Positions 45,201-55,818 of a DNA stretch of 64,000 bases are shown here, one piece after another (within the stretch, counting starts at the first letter, position 1; each line of letters starts with the position of its first letter). The stretch lies in assembly GCA_021432605.1 (NCBI GenBank), contig MU271164.1, positions 248,001 to 312,000 on the forward strand, read 5' to 3'. The stretch is from Coniochaeta sp. PMI_546. Taxonomy: Eukaryota; Ascomycota; Sordariomycetes; Coniochaetales; Coniochaetaceae. The notes under the pieces were generated by a model. The model was not told the DNA's origin. It saw only the letters and a list, made by a program, of their open reading frames with translations, and did not search any database. Position numbers and translations under genes: made by a program.

Positions 45201-45273
45201 CACCTGGTGTCGCAAGAACATGTTTGCTTTAGCTAGTGCACTACATAGGCAATTGGTTTTGCGACACCTGGTG
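45201..45273. repeat. Short inverted repeat, 73 bp
   Basis: The left arm CACCTGGTGTCGCAA (45201-45215) and right arm TTGCGACACCTGGTG (45259-45273) are reverse complements except for one base, around a 43-base AT-rich loop. It could form a hairpin or be a much reduced non-autonomous DNA element. No clear target duplication is seen at the ends. Confidence 0.6.
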
Positions 45274-45726
45274 AACCCATCCAGTCTTGCCGGGATCAGT
45301 CACCAAGCAGCTACTGATTCCACAGCCTGGACTGCGAGTAGCATCAAAGCTACTTGACTCCTAATGCTATCTACTTTCTCATGTGCACTCATGGCGAAGT
45401 CACTCGTTTCAAACAGGATCCCATCAGCCTTGAAAATCTGAGGTTCTGATATCAAGTTGCGCGTGCTGATTACTCCGTGGCTTTCATTAACAATATCAGT
45501 TTCAGAAAGAAAAGGTGGAATATTTGCAGACTCAGGCGGTGATGAGTGTGCTGACCACGCGTCATAGGCATACATTTCCATCTCTACCCCGTTCCCAAAT
45601 CTAATGCAAATATTAAAGCTGCAGACAGTTCTTGACAGATAGACCAGGCTGGTGACGTGACCAAGACAGATGCTCGGTCATTCTTTCTGATAGAATTACT
45701 CGGACACAGATGATGCTGTATCTATA

Positions 45727-47850
45727 TTGAGTGACGACGATTCTGGAGGCTCTAGGTCTATAACCGTTGGCCAGTCCGACATTGTCATCGCTCCACCACT
45801 TCCATTTGTTGGGAGCGATGAAGGAAATGAAGTGTATAGTGCATACGATACCACTCCCACTCCCGACAACGTCTTATCGGGCAGGAAACGACCGAGAAAG
45901 TTTAGTGCTGTACTTGGAGATGGATGTCTATCATTTCGAAAGATAATTGCGCTCTTTGCTCTCTCTAGAGTCGGAAAGTGGAGGCAAAAACAAATTGCGA
46001 AACGAAGTGCTCTACATCTCGTTCACCTGGTCATCCTCCGCCACTGGAGCATCGCGTAGCACTCCTTCGCTAACAACACCCTGAGACTGGCTCCCGAAAG
46101 TGATGACTTCATGCGGGCGTTTGCATTCACAGCTTCCTGCGCGATGTCGGATTTATTCGAAGGTCATTTGACTCATTTCTACTCAAGCTTACGGCAAATA
46201 TCGGAACTGTGTGATGGGCGGGCCTGTCTCTAGATTCCTATAGTCTATCTAGGTTTGACTCTCCCTAAGCACATGAGAAGGGAAGCATCACAACTAGCTG
46301 AGATCTCAAGTCTCTGAGTGACGTGAATGCCTCTATACATCTTCACAAGCATCGTTCAGGCATTGAGGTTCTTACAGTAAGCCTACTGAAGAGGGCAAGG
46401 TTAATTTCGGGAGCAACTAGCAACGAACTTTGCGCCATGGCAGCGCGCAGTTTTTTTTCTTTCTCTGTCACACAGCTTTTCAGGGATTAATTAGTATACG
46501 AAGCTAGTTAGAGTGAAAGTGGCTGATGTCCCTGTGCTATCGAAAGCACCCAAGATCTTCCGGGGGTTCACTGAATGGCAAGATACGAAGAATCCACTGG
46601 ATCCGAAGTACATTCTAATGACCCGGCTTTTTTCTCTCCTAGGGAGAGTGTAATCAGAAGTGTATGACGGATACTATTGTGGACGAGTCTAGGTCGAGCT
46701 GGCCGGCCGGCAAAAAATGTCGATTTCGAGACAATTGTGGTCCAGCGTGGCAAGCAGAAGGCAATCGATGCCGCTGAGGCCGGAGAGTGGAAAAGTCCGA
46801 GGAGAAGTCAACGGCTCTTTGTCGCGTTCCGGAGTCAACGATGCGGTGAGTTCAAGAAGAAGGCCTCACTGACCAAGAGATATGCAAAAGCACGGAGACA
46901 CTTGCTTGAATTATTTTCAGCGCATGCCACGTTCGTAGGATCTGAAGTAACCCTGTGTCAGAGTCGGGTGTTGACCCTGCTTGGCAACTCTAAGACTGTA
47001 ATGAACGAGAGTGGTGAACAATTCCATATGATACGCTACTTTGTCACCTTCTGGCACACTGTACTTCAGCTTCCTACATTTTGGACATACTCTGAGTGTA
47101 AGCTATCGACGCACAGCGCTTCCCGATGAAGTAGGAGAGTGCCAGCCCGCTTCTCCAGTAAAGTCAAGTTGGCTGTTCGGTTGGGTTACGCTCTTCAGAC
47201 TTCAATGACCTATTCATTCATACCTAGAACGAAGCTTCAAGTCGGGCCTGAGTCTTGATTACCTTTCATCCCTAATGCGTGGCAGCGCAAAGGTTCTCGA
47301 CGCTATTGAAAACAACAAGGGTCTAGTCTATTTGGACCCCCCTTCCCCAAACTACAGCGAGAAGGCCGTTCATCTTGTTCAATACAATGAAAAGGGTTTT
47401 GCAGGTCATCAACGATGGCATTCTAGCATATGTCGCGCCCACAAGGCCCTGATGAATTAAATTGCAGCTGAGATCAGGCGCGCTTCTCGAAGTCCTATGC
47501 CAGTGAGGGTAATCTGGGCTATCCACGCGAGAAATATCACGTCAATAACCGTAATATCTGCCAGATTCTTACAACTGCGCCCCATGTTCTGCAAATCATG
47601 CTCTTATCACCTTCAATGCAAGCAAGACCGGCCCAAGGGCTTGAAGAATCAAGCGAATCATCTTCGACAAAGTCCACTGCATTGGAAAGGCCGAGGACGG
47701 GGTTATCCGGGAGCAGCTTCTGAAGTGAGTTCTCTGCCCCATCACCACCGTCTCTGACACAGTTGGGAATTTCCCAGAGTCGAAGAATTACTGGAAGCTG
47801 CCGCCATGGCGAAAAGGATTGAGTTTCCTAAAAAGGCACAGTGAATAAGT
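45727..47850 (+). pseudogene. Decayed DDX60-type DEVH-box helicase gene
   Basis: Pieces in several frames resemble large fungal DDX60/Ski2-like helicases. The first piece (45727-46060) has DTTPTPDNVLSGRKR, FSAVLGDGCLSFRKIIALFA and RSALHLVHLVILRHWS. Near 46150 a segment reads SDLFEGHLTHF. A basic segment follows at 46680-46800. From 47280 the motor domain can be followed: KVLDAIENNK before the P-loop region, AYVAPT (motif Ia, about 47430), a DEVH-like box in IIFDKVHCIGKAEDG (about 47655-47705) and a downstream VGN-like motif. Stops and frame changes break it throughout, and at about 2.1 kb it is far shorter than the usual ~5-kb gene, so long segments are missing. It is clearly non-functional as a helicase. 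The family assignment rests on motif order and is fairly, not fully, certain. Confidence 0.62.
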
Positions 47851-49734
47851 AGGCATTGGCGATGATTTCAAGAATGTGCCTCGACCAACGCTTCTCAGCA
47901 TCTGTTCGATGCGCATGGTAGCAACCCCTGTTCACCAATCACAGTGTGCGACTTTTTCAGACTGACATCACAACATGAGCGGAATGTTTCGCTCTTAACC
48001 TGATACGCACATGCGCTCAACGTTTGCCGCTCTACCCGGTGTTACAGATGACTTCAAAGCAATGTACGAGTTGTGCCACACTAGGTGAGCTCAGAGAGAG
48101 TCGATATACCATACATGGACCGTTTGTCTGTAGAGTGTCTTCCAGTGTAGAGACCAAGATCTTGTTTGTACAATATATGTAGATATCTCCTCATTCCTTA
48201 CTCTTACCATGATAAGCTTTACAGTCTCGGGCTTGATTAAGTATGCAATGAACCTCCCTTGTACTCTGGGCGCGAACATACCCTAAGTTTAGCTCCCAGA
48301 TGAATAGAACGAAACTATGATCTTTAAGAGTCCCGTGAATTTGTCTTGCTGGCAGAGTGTACCTATCTCAGGCCCGAAAGTTGTAAAATGTGGCGGTGAA
48401 CTCGTGCAGCGGGGGACGGGCGCGGGGGGACCAATATGCTGGTCCAGAATCTACTCAACATCGCATGACAGGCCGAGGAATCTAGGTCCTAACCCAAACA
48501 CCGTCGATTTATACGCCAAGACAAAATCGTGCGCTTCCATGGTTACATTGAGGTGGCAATGATCTTAAAATAGTTCACGTGTACCACGCTTTGGTTGACA
48601 GTAGAGCCAGTTGGCATTTAACGAATGTAACCTTTGTGAAGCATCACATCCTATCGCGGAGGTGGTTCCTGGTACAGTGCCTTCACCCCCTATACCTATG
48701 GTAATAATTATTGTCTAAGAGATCTGGGTGTCAAATGTGTATGATCCTAGTACCGATACGCGGGTCAGTGAATGCCTCCGTTGAGCACTGACATCAGTTG
48801 ATCGAGAGCCCCTGGGTATCAAAACAAAGATGGATTCAACATTTCGCGCTTCTTATTTAACAATTAGAAATGATCTGGTAACAGAATGTCAGGCTCTCAT
48901 CCCTACACATAAATAGGTGAAGAGATCGAGATCGGCTGCCGCGGTCGACATTTTATGGAAGCCCGCTCTGCAGAGGCAGTGGGATCTAGTCTACAATGAG
49001 CTTGAACAGCCGAATCCTTGTCATTGGTTATCAAGTTCGTATGCCGCTTCTGGATGCTCACTAAACCTCAATAGGTTGCTGAGCCAAGGGCTGGCTTCAA
49101 GGCAGTAGCATCAAACCGTATCACGACCTATAATGTCGACATGTAGGCGCCACAGGGCAGTCTAGGAGCACTTATTGCTTCCAGTCTTGGTGAGCGGGAA
49201 ACATACTCTGTGGGCTACGACACATAAGTCATAGTGCGCCCCGGGTTTACCTAGAGATTGTTATCTGGTTCATACGGGGCATCGAGTTGAGTGTAACATG
49301 AGATAGACCTCCAGGTAGTTGCAAGTTCGGTATCGTTTCCTATTCATTACTACAACGGCCAAGACTTCCTTATTTGGTGTGTTTCCGAAACTCGTTGTAC
49401 TGATCAGTAGCCCACATGCACATGTGTGGCACAAGTCCATTGTGAATCCTTTAGGAATGTGATACAGTTGACCATGCAGGATGTCTGTGGTTTGATTAGA
49501 CAAACTGAATCCTTTCCAAACTATACCCCTCTGTATGCGGTGCAGCTAGGTCGCAATGTGGCAGTTAAATTCGGAAAATCTATCTCGATTGTGTGAATAT
49601 GTAAAGTATATCAGGAGACAGAGAACTCCGGAGGGGGAGGGACCTCTGGTGCTTTCATATATCTATAACATATGGACGGAGTAATCTGTTAGCACATCGG
49701 TCACCAAGTGGAAACCTCGACTTCCTACACCATC
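47851..49734. other. Gene-poor stretch, possible relics
   Basis: About 1.9 kb of moderately AT-rich DNA with only short frames. Further helicase debris may extend into the first few hundred bases, but I cannot follow it. AT-rich TATA-like words (TATATCTATAACATATG) near 49657-49675 precede the next gene. Confidence 0.45.
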
Positions 49735-50114
49735 ATGAAGGCATATATCGTTAATCTCTTGGCTATGTTAGCTGTCGCCCCAGCGGCCCTAGCACTGCCC
49801 ACTGATGCTGCCAACGGCGCAACTAGCGACGTCAACGCTGCACCTCCTCTAGTACGTGCCGGCATTTCGTCGTGTCACAGCTATCTGATGTTCAAGTCCG
49901 ATGCTAATTACATACATAGCCCCTCACCTGCGTGAAAAAAAGGGAACATCCCGCCGTGTCAGCTCGAGACGTTATGAACGATCCCACGGGTTTGTTCAGG
50001 CGGGATTGCTTTGTGTCCTGTAAAATCACTGGAGATTGTCGCTCCATTGGCTGCGGCACTTGCGTCCCCAAGAAAGACGCATGCGGCGATTATTATTTGG
50101 TATGCAGCGGATAG
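49735..50114 (+). CDS. Small secreted cysteine-rich peptide with Kex2-type sites
   Basis: Exons 49735-49851 and 49920-50114 give 103 aa. The 68-nt intron has a GTACGT donor, a GCTAAT branch point and an ATAG acceptor, phase 0. The signal peptide (MKAYIVNLLAMLAVAPAALA) is followed by a pro-segment containing KKR and ending FRR, both possible Kex2-type cleavage sites. The C-terminal ~36 residues hold seven closely spaced cysteines (DCFVSCK, GDCRSIGCGTC, DACG, VCSG), with one more (LTCV) before the pro-segment end. This is the layout of processed fungal secreted peptides such as antimicrobial or effector-like proteins. No family is recognised. It is an intact short gene in a gene-poor region. 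Confidence 0.68.
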
Positions 50115-50600
50115 GGAGTCGGATTGTGACTCGTATCAGACTTAGGTAGTTGACCTGCGCTCTACCAATGTGGGGTCGAGGTGAGGAAAGGAGGGCCCCT
50201 TGTTCTGTTATCGGAGAGAAGTGGGCAGGTACGTTCCCCGGGTGGGCTTCGACCAAGTTACTCGGCGCTTATATGTACAGTACCTCGTCAAACGTCATCA
50301 TTCTTTTTAGTGTGACTGTCTTGTCCAAGCGCGAAGCGACCATGATCGAAGGCGCCATGAAGTAGTTCCAGAGCCCAGGTGATGAGTTCTATACTGTCAT
50401 CTACATGCCACATTTCGACTGCCACTGCAGGACTGGTCATTTTATATGGGGCAATGGAGACTCTTGAATCGGATGACGGGACAATCTAGACGCTATACCC
50501 ACTGAACCCGCTTTTGGCGTCGAACTTACCCCTAGTCTGAAAAATTCTACGGTACCTGTTCGACACATTATTACAACCTTCATCCACAGACATACAAAAG
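50115..50600. other. Intergenic, promoter side of the sulfide oxidoreductase gene
   Basis: About 490 bases; no gene seen. It should hold the promoter of the gene that starts at 50601. Confidence 0.5.
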
Positions 50601-51983
50601 ATGTCCCTCCAGATGGTACGCCGCACGGTATCGATAGCCCGATCCGTGGCTGTCGGCTCTTTAGCTCCTGCAGCATGCGCGGTAGCTGTCTCAACACTGC
50701 GAGGATTTGCAACAGCTGCGCCAGTCGCATCATCGTCGCGGAATCACAGAGTTGTAGTGATTGGCGGCGGTGCTGCTGGTCTTTCAATCAGTCACCAACT
50801 CCTCAAATCCGGACGGTTCAGCGACGATGAAATTGCAATCATCGACCCGGCCACCTGGCATCATTATCAGCCAGGATGGACTTTGGTCGGCGGTGGTCTA
50901 AAAACCCGCGAGGAATTGCGGAGCCCCTTGAAAAACTTGATTGACGCAAGACTTAAGTTTTACAACGACGGTGTCGCTTCGCTCTACCCCGAGGACAACT
51001 TTGTCAGTCTAGCCAGCGGTGACAAGATTGGGTATGAACATCTGGTTGTCGTGCCAGGCATTGGAATCAGCTGTGACAGTATCGACGGTCTGCCCGAGGC
51101 GCTTGCTGACCCGGAGTGTCCTGTGTCCTCGATATACGGCTACGACACCTGCGAAAAAGTTTTTGGCACCATTCAAAAGCTCCGTGGAGGTGACGCTATA
51201 TTCACTCAGCCTGCTGGAGTTATCAAGTGCGCTGGTGCTCCGCAGAAGATTATGTGGCTGGCGCTAGACTACTGGAAAAAGGCCGGGCTGTATAATCCTC
51301 GCAGCCACTCCGGCTCACCAATAAACATCGCCTTTGCAACGGGTCTTCCCACCATGTTCGGTGTTCCCAAGTACAGCGCAAAGCTTGAGGAGTTGCGAAA
51401 GGAGAGGGAGGTCGAAGGACTGTTCCAGCATGACCTTGTGGCTATCAACGGCAACAAGGCAACTTTTGCACGGGCTGGTGGACAAGAGCCAGTCACAAGG
51501 AAGTTTGACTTGTTGCATGTCGTACCCCGAATGGGGCCGCATGACTTTGTCAAGAACAGTAAGCTCGCAAACGATACCGGGTTCGTCGACGTAAACGAGA
51601 GCACGACTCAGTCTACGAAATACCGAAACGTGTGGTCCGCGGGCGATGCGTCTAGCTTGCCGACTTCCAAGACAGCTGCAGCTATCACAGCTCAATCTCC
51701 AGTCTTGGTGGGCAACCTTATTAGCTCGCTGGACAGCAAGGGACCGAGACTCAAGTATGATGGCTACACATCCTGCCCGCTCACTACGGAGTATGGAAAA
51801 GTTCTTCTTGCGGAGTTCAAGTACGGAGGAGTTCCCAAGGAGACGTTTGGAAATCTGCTTGGCATCGACCAAGCTGTTCCACGACGTGCCTTCTACTATA
51901 TGAAGAAAGACTTCTTCCCGTGGGTCTACAAGCGGTTCATGGTCAAGGGCAATTGGGCTGGACCCAAGGGCTGGATCAAATAG
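50601..51983 (+). CDS. Mitochondrial sulfide:quinone oxidoreductase
   Basis: Single exon, 460 aa, the usual length of eukaryotic SQOR (fission yeast Hmt2 type). The first ~45 residues are basic/Ala/Ser-rich and fit a mitochondrial presequence. The FAD-binding motif is VVVIGGGAAGLSISHQL (about 51-67), then WHHYQPGWTLVGGG. Active-site cysteines are seen in VIKCAGAPQK and YTSCPLTTEYGK, and VWSAGDASSLPTSKTAAA is the second FAD-contact segment. The enzyme oxidises hydrogen sulfide at the inner membrane, passes electrons to ubiquinone and forms persulfide. It is intact, although it lies in a gene-poor region between two small secreted-protein genes. Confidence 0.94.
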   Translation: MSLQMVRRTVSIARSVAVGSLAPAACAVAVSTLRGFATAAPVASSSRNHRVVVIGGGAAGLSISHQLLKSGRFSDDEIAIIDPATWHHYQPGWTLVGGGLKTREELRSPLKNLIDARLKFYNDGVASLYPEDNFVSLASGDKIGYEHLVVVPGIGISCDSIDGLPEALADPECPVSSIYGYDTCEKVFGTIQKLRGGDAIFTQPAGVIKCAGAPQKIMWLALDYWKKAGLYNPRSHSGSPINIAFATGLPTMFGVPKYSAKLEELRKEREVEGLFQHDLVAINGNKATFARAGGQEPVTRKFDLLHVVPRMGPHDFVKNSKLANDTGFVDVNESTTQSTKYRNVWSAGDASSLPTSKTAAAITAQSPVLVGNLISSLDSKGPRLKYDGYTSCPLTTEYGKVLLAEFKYGGVPKETFGNLLGIDQAVPRRAFYYMKKDFFPWVYKRFMVKGNWAGPKGWIK

Positions 51984-52756
51984 ACTTACATCGTGTAAAT
52001 ATGTAGTTATCACTCTCTGATTCGTGTCTCAGTGGGTCAATGTAGCTGATCATATTGTGGATGTCGACAATATTTCTGTTACTTGCGAAGCCTGGAGCGC
52101 GGTGAAAGGGCGCAAGTATAGTGCATGGAGGGTGTGCAAGGGTTCGCTTCAACGCTCGGTAACGCAGTGGGTGGTTGGGAGTTAAGGTTTATGTGACTCA
52201 GCTCCTGTCTTGAGCTACCGTGCCATCCAAGGTATAATTAAAGGGGATGGGGGGAGTGGGTGATGTCTAGCCATGACCACGGTCACACCAGTAACGAGCC
52301 AGCATATGCAGCTCGGTGACGGATAAGCCACCCGGTTGACAAGCTCTAAAAATATCCCTGGTGAGTAGATGTCATGGTAGAGCTAGTGCATCGTCGCTAA
52401 GTTCAACGAGGAGTCCTATCTCTTCCTACGTAGAAATGTGAGGAGTGTTACCCTGCTGCCCGCTTACGTCGTTTTACACAGAATCGGCAGACTTTAAATA
52501 GAATAGCCCTTTCGCATGTTGCCCAGTTTCTTTCCAGCCAATGGGAATTTCAGGTTCACTTCCACATCACGACGGGAAGGGGGATGGTATACACACTCTA
52601 CATGTAATGACGGAGACGCATTATCCCGAGGATTGTCAAGACGTTTTAAGAGAACAAGGCATCGCATCCTTCTTAGAAACACCTGACTTCAGAATTCTTC
52701 TGTTCAATTCTCACTTTAAGTGTAGTAACCCAGCGAGTTAAGAAGAGAATATAATT
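51984..52756. other. Intergenic, no gene recognised
   Basis: About 770 bases. The minus-strand frame 52494-52682 has no supporting feature. Confidence 0.5.
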
Positions 52757-53066
52757 ATGCGCACTTCAACCGTCCTTCTCGGCCTTTTCGCCACCACTTA
52801 TGCGGCTCCCCAGGCCAATTCGGCCCATCGTCAGGGGCTTGAAGTTCGGGCTACTTACAGCTGCAACCCTCTTCATTCTAACCCTTGCCCCGGTTTATGC
52901 GCTGCTGGATCCTCAAGTATCAACTGTGGTGCTTCTTACGTGTGTAGCAGCCCTAAACCCTCATCTGAGGTGATGTGGTAGGGGAGCTAACATCGGGCTC
53001 GACTTTTAGTGCCAGGAGACTTCTGCTCCTAACAAGGGAAAATGCGTCTGTTCGTGCCACTATTAG
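52757..53066 (+). CDS. Small secreted cysteine-rich protein
   Basis: Exons 52757-52969 and 53010-53066 give 89 aa. The 40-nt intron (GTGATG donor, GCTAAC branch point, TTTAG acceptor) is very short. The signal peptide MRTSTVLLGLFATTYA is followed by a mature domain with nine cysteines (YSCNP, NPCPGLC, INCG, YVCSS, then after the splice CQE, GKCVCSC). The second exon adds a run of cysteines that would be lost without splicing, which supports the model. The family is unknown; size and cysteine content suggest a secreted defence, toxin-like or effector-like peptide, by analogy only. Confidence 0.65.
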
Positions 53067-54396
53067 CACTCTTGCAGGGGATGAATCTTCTGCTTTTATG
53101 ACAGGAAAACATCTTGAGGTCTGAATATACGAAAATGTTCGGCGAGGTGACATTCGCACAAGCCCACTTATTGATTTGGAACACTTTTCTACCTATATAC
53201 ACGTTATGTACTGGAGATAAGGTAGCCGCATTCAACGAGAATGAAATGAGTGCATAATATCAAGGCGCCTCAAAACGATCAAAAGCTACCTAGGCGCAAG
53301 TGCCGTGAGCCTACTTTATATACTCCGTGATAGCAGCACCTGCCGTCAATTTTCCCTGGCTTATACTGCCCTACATATATGCAGCATCCAGTGCTGCATC
53401 TCTAGCAATCATTATTCTTGCGTCGCCTTAAGCACCCGCTCCGTAGCCGGTTCAGATTGAATCTTGTGATCAAAGACTTCGTTAAGCTCGGCTACGCACG
53501 GCCGCCTTTAACATATTAGACTGCTTACAGTCTAGTATCGAAGTGGTAGTATTTAACAAAACAATGCCTTCTACCACAACTCACGACCTTTTCCTAGAAG
53601 TCAAGAGCCATATCGCGATGGTAGATGGACCTCCGCCGGCGTAGGCTATCCTGTTTCAAGGATTCAACGCGATTTGTCCATGTCAGTACGTTCATGGTGA
53701 CCCTTGTGGCGCAAGACTTGTCACAACATGCCTATGATTCGACCGATAATGATGATCGAATCCCAGGACCTGGGGAACCAGTACTAAGTTGCCGCTGGCG
53801 GCTACCTCTGTAGTGGTCTGCGGATGGTGCCATCATTCGCGAGTACATATGTATCTACCTATTGCAACACGAGGTCAAGTTGCATTACGCACCCAGAGTG
53901 TTAAAGGACTGGTAGATGACACTCACCGAATATCATATTCGTCGGTAGCGCGCTAAAGCATACATTAAGCACAAAACTGAGATAGCCTTAGAGGCTTCCG
54001 ATATCTCTGAAACTCTTCCACGTGGTTGGCTTGCTTAAGGTTGCCACTGATCACCTTATATCCATTGTCATCAGCAGTAAATTCACCATGTCACATGTGT
54101 TAGTTTACGGGGTTGTTACATGGTACTGATTATTCGAAGACTAAAAATCACCTTCTAACCTCTGGAATTTGCTTGTGACCCTCCCTCGCAAACAGCACCT
54201 CCATTGTCGTATAAAGCTGAGATACATAGAGTTAATACTATGTTCTAAGTAAACCAGTTATGTACAGTACATGTACTAACTCTTCTTACTCTCGCTCTCT
54301 TCGCACCGTAATCGTTTTCTCGACGAGTCTGTCATTAGATAATTATCACTTAAAATTACGAAGCTAAGAGAGCTTACATAAGTTGATCCTCATGTT
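53067..54396. other. Gene-poor AT-leaning stretch
   Basis: About 1.3 kb without a recognisable gene. Around 53570-53830 there are short coding-like fragments on the + strand that might be an old gene relic, but I cannot name a family. A small stem TAGACTG/CAGTCTA lies near 53518-53537. Confidence 0.45.
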
Positions 54397-55264
54397 TTAT
54401 TCTTCAAGCTCTTCATACCCATATAGTTCGCTCTCGATCCTTTCCCTCATATTTCTGCCGCGTTCCTGTGCTTGCCGTAAATCTTCATCGGTTGGAAAGT
54501 CTATCTCATCTATCACGTCTTTAAGCCGCCCGTCCAGCTCCCCTTCTCCGAGCGGCTTCCGCTCCCATAAATTGCGGTATATACCCGTTGTCTCCGCTGG
54601 CTCCTCTGGATCAATTCGGCGCGAATTGATTTTTTTCCCAAGGATAGGCAAGGGTGAAGTCTCTGGGGGTGGAGCGGATTCGGACAAGGGGAATTGCGAG
54701 AGCTCTAGCTTCTGCCTATCAAGAAGCCGGAAGATACGGTAAGTCAGCATATTACGCTCCCGATGCAAGTATACGCCTTCGTGCTAGTAAACCAGTTAGC
54801 ACACTGATTTCTGTTCTTGGATTCTACCATTTGTCACAAAAGCCCTGGTAAAACATGTCTCGTATGGTCAAGGTATTACGTACATCCACGTCATCGGCGG
54901 AACCGGGCTCTCGTCTGTCAAATAAGGAAACACCTCCAAAGATACGTGATTCGGCCCAGTAGCCGACACCGTCTGCAATCCCATCAGGATACTGGTCGTA
55001 GTAGCGATACTGTCTGTGCTGGAACAATGTGGGCGGCGCGCCATCGGGGTTGTAGAACCAGAATGTGGGATGATCCTTGGCCGGTACCCAGCTGGCAATG
55101 CCGTCATCTTTGTGTAGACTGGTGCCCAGCTTATAGAGTTGGACCGCAATCTGGTGAACCGCTACGGCCATAAGCTCTATCAGTCTCAACTGGAACGTCC
55201 TCGAACCTGGAGCCGAGATCCTATATTCGTGAAGAAGCTGAAATGGATAGATGTCAATCGCCAC
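54397..55264 (-). CDS. Conserved fungal hypothetical protein at the edge of the AT-rich block
   Basis: Exons 54884-55264 and 54397-54783 give 255 aa. The 100-nt intron starts GTACGT and ends TACTAG, phase 0. The first exon has IDIYPFQLLHEYRI, FQLRLIELMAVAVHQIAVQL and QYPDGIADGVGYWAESRIFG. The second has LTYRIFRLLDRQ, the motif RRIDPEEPAETTGIYRNLWE and an acidic helical end. I recall this as an uncharacterised protein with many copies in some ascomycetes; no domain function is known to me. The ATG at 55264 lies only ~10 bases from a poly-A run where the AT-rich region begins, yet the gene shows no obvious decay. Confidence 0.68.
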
Positions 55265-55428
55265 GTAGAGGAAAAAAAAAAAAAGAAAAATACGGAATTA
55301 GCAGTAATAAGATATAAGGTCTGCTCACCTTAAAGCTAATCTATAACGAATCAATACTCGTAAATATTAACCGATACTAAGGGTCTGTTAACAATTAGTT
55401 AGGTACGTACGGTAGGTTATAATAGATT
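55265..55428. other. Border of the AT-rich block
   Basis: Starts with an A-rich run near 55271 and turns abruptly AT-rich to the right. It is the left flank of the first retrotransposon LTR, and no gene is seen. Confidence 0.6.
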
Positions 55429-55818
55429 TATAACGATCTAAGATAAGGTTTAAGATTGAAAGATAAGTTCTGTTACTTAAGGTAAGTAAGTTAAGGTATA
55501 ATAAGTAGTCTTTACTTTAATATCGTTAAGATAAGTATCTTATCCAAATGATAACCTTAATTGAATATTTAGATTAATTATTAGGTGATTAAGAATTATC
55601 TATAACGGAGTTTAGAAGAACTCCTTCTTATATACTTAAATGAATATAATAATATAATCGATAAGAAACTATCGCTTATATCTTAATATATCTATTATAA
55701 AACTATTCCTCTTATCAATTATATAACCCGGGGTCCTTAGTTTATATAATACGATACGTTTATATATTTATTCCTTATCGATTAACGGGGTTCCTTTCGT
55801 AACCGTAAGTTTATAATA
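55429..55818 (-). repeat. 3' LTR of the old gypsy copy
   Basis: About 390 bp, aligned by eye with the LTR at 61493-61883 (same orientation) and with the inverted solo copy at 60164-60554. Its right end is followed by the polypurine-tract complement, which fixes the coding sense as minus. Confidence 0.8.

Larger units (their letters stand above)
43838..45726. other. Gene-poor stretch with simple repeat and short inverted repeat
   Basis: About 1.9 kb. A 21-base A run lies at 44486-44506, and a short inverted repeat at 45201-45273 is listed separately. Minus-strand frames at 44574-44990 and 45300-45581 have no recognised family; the second could be a gene relic. Confidence 0.45.

Noticed and set aside
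53570-53830. Possible coding relic on the plus strand
   Set aside because: Short coding-like fragments only; no family could be named.
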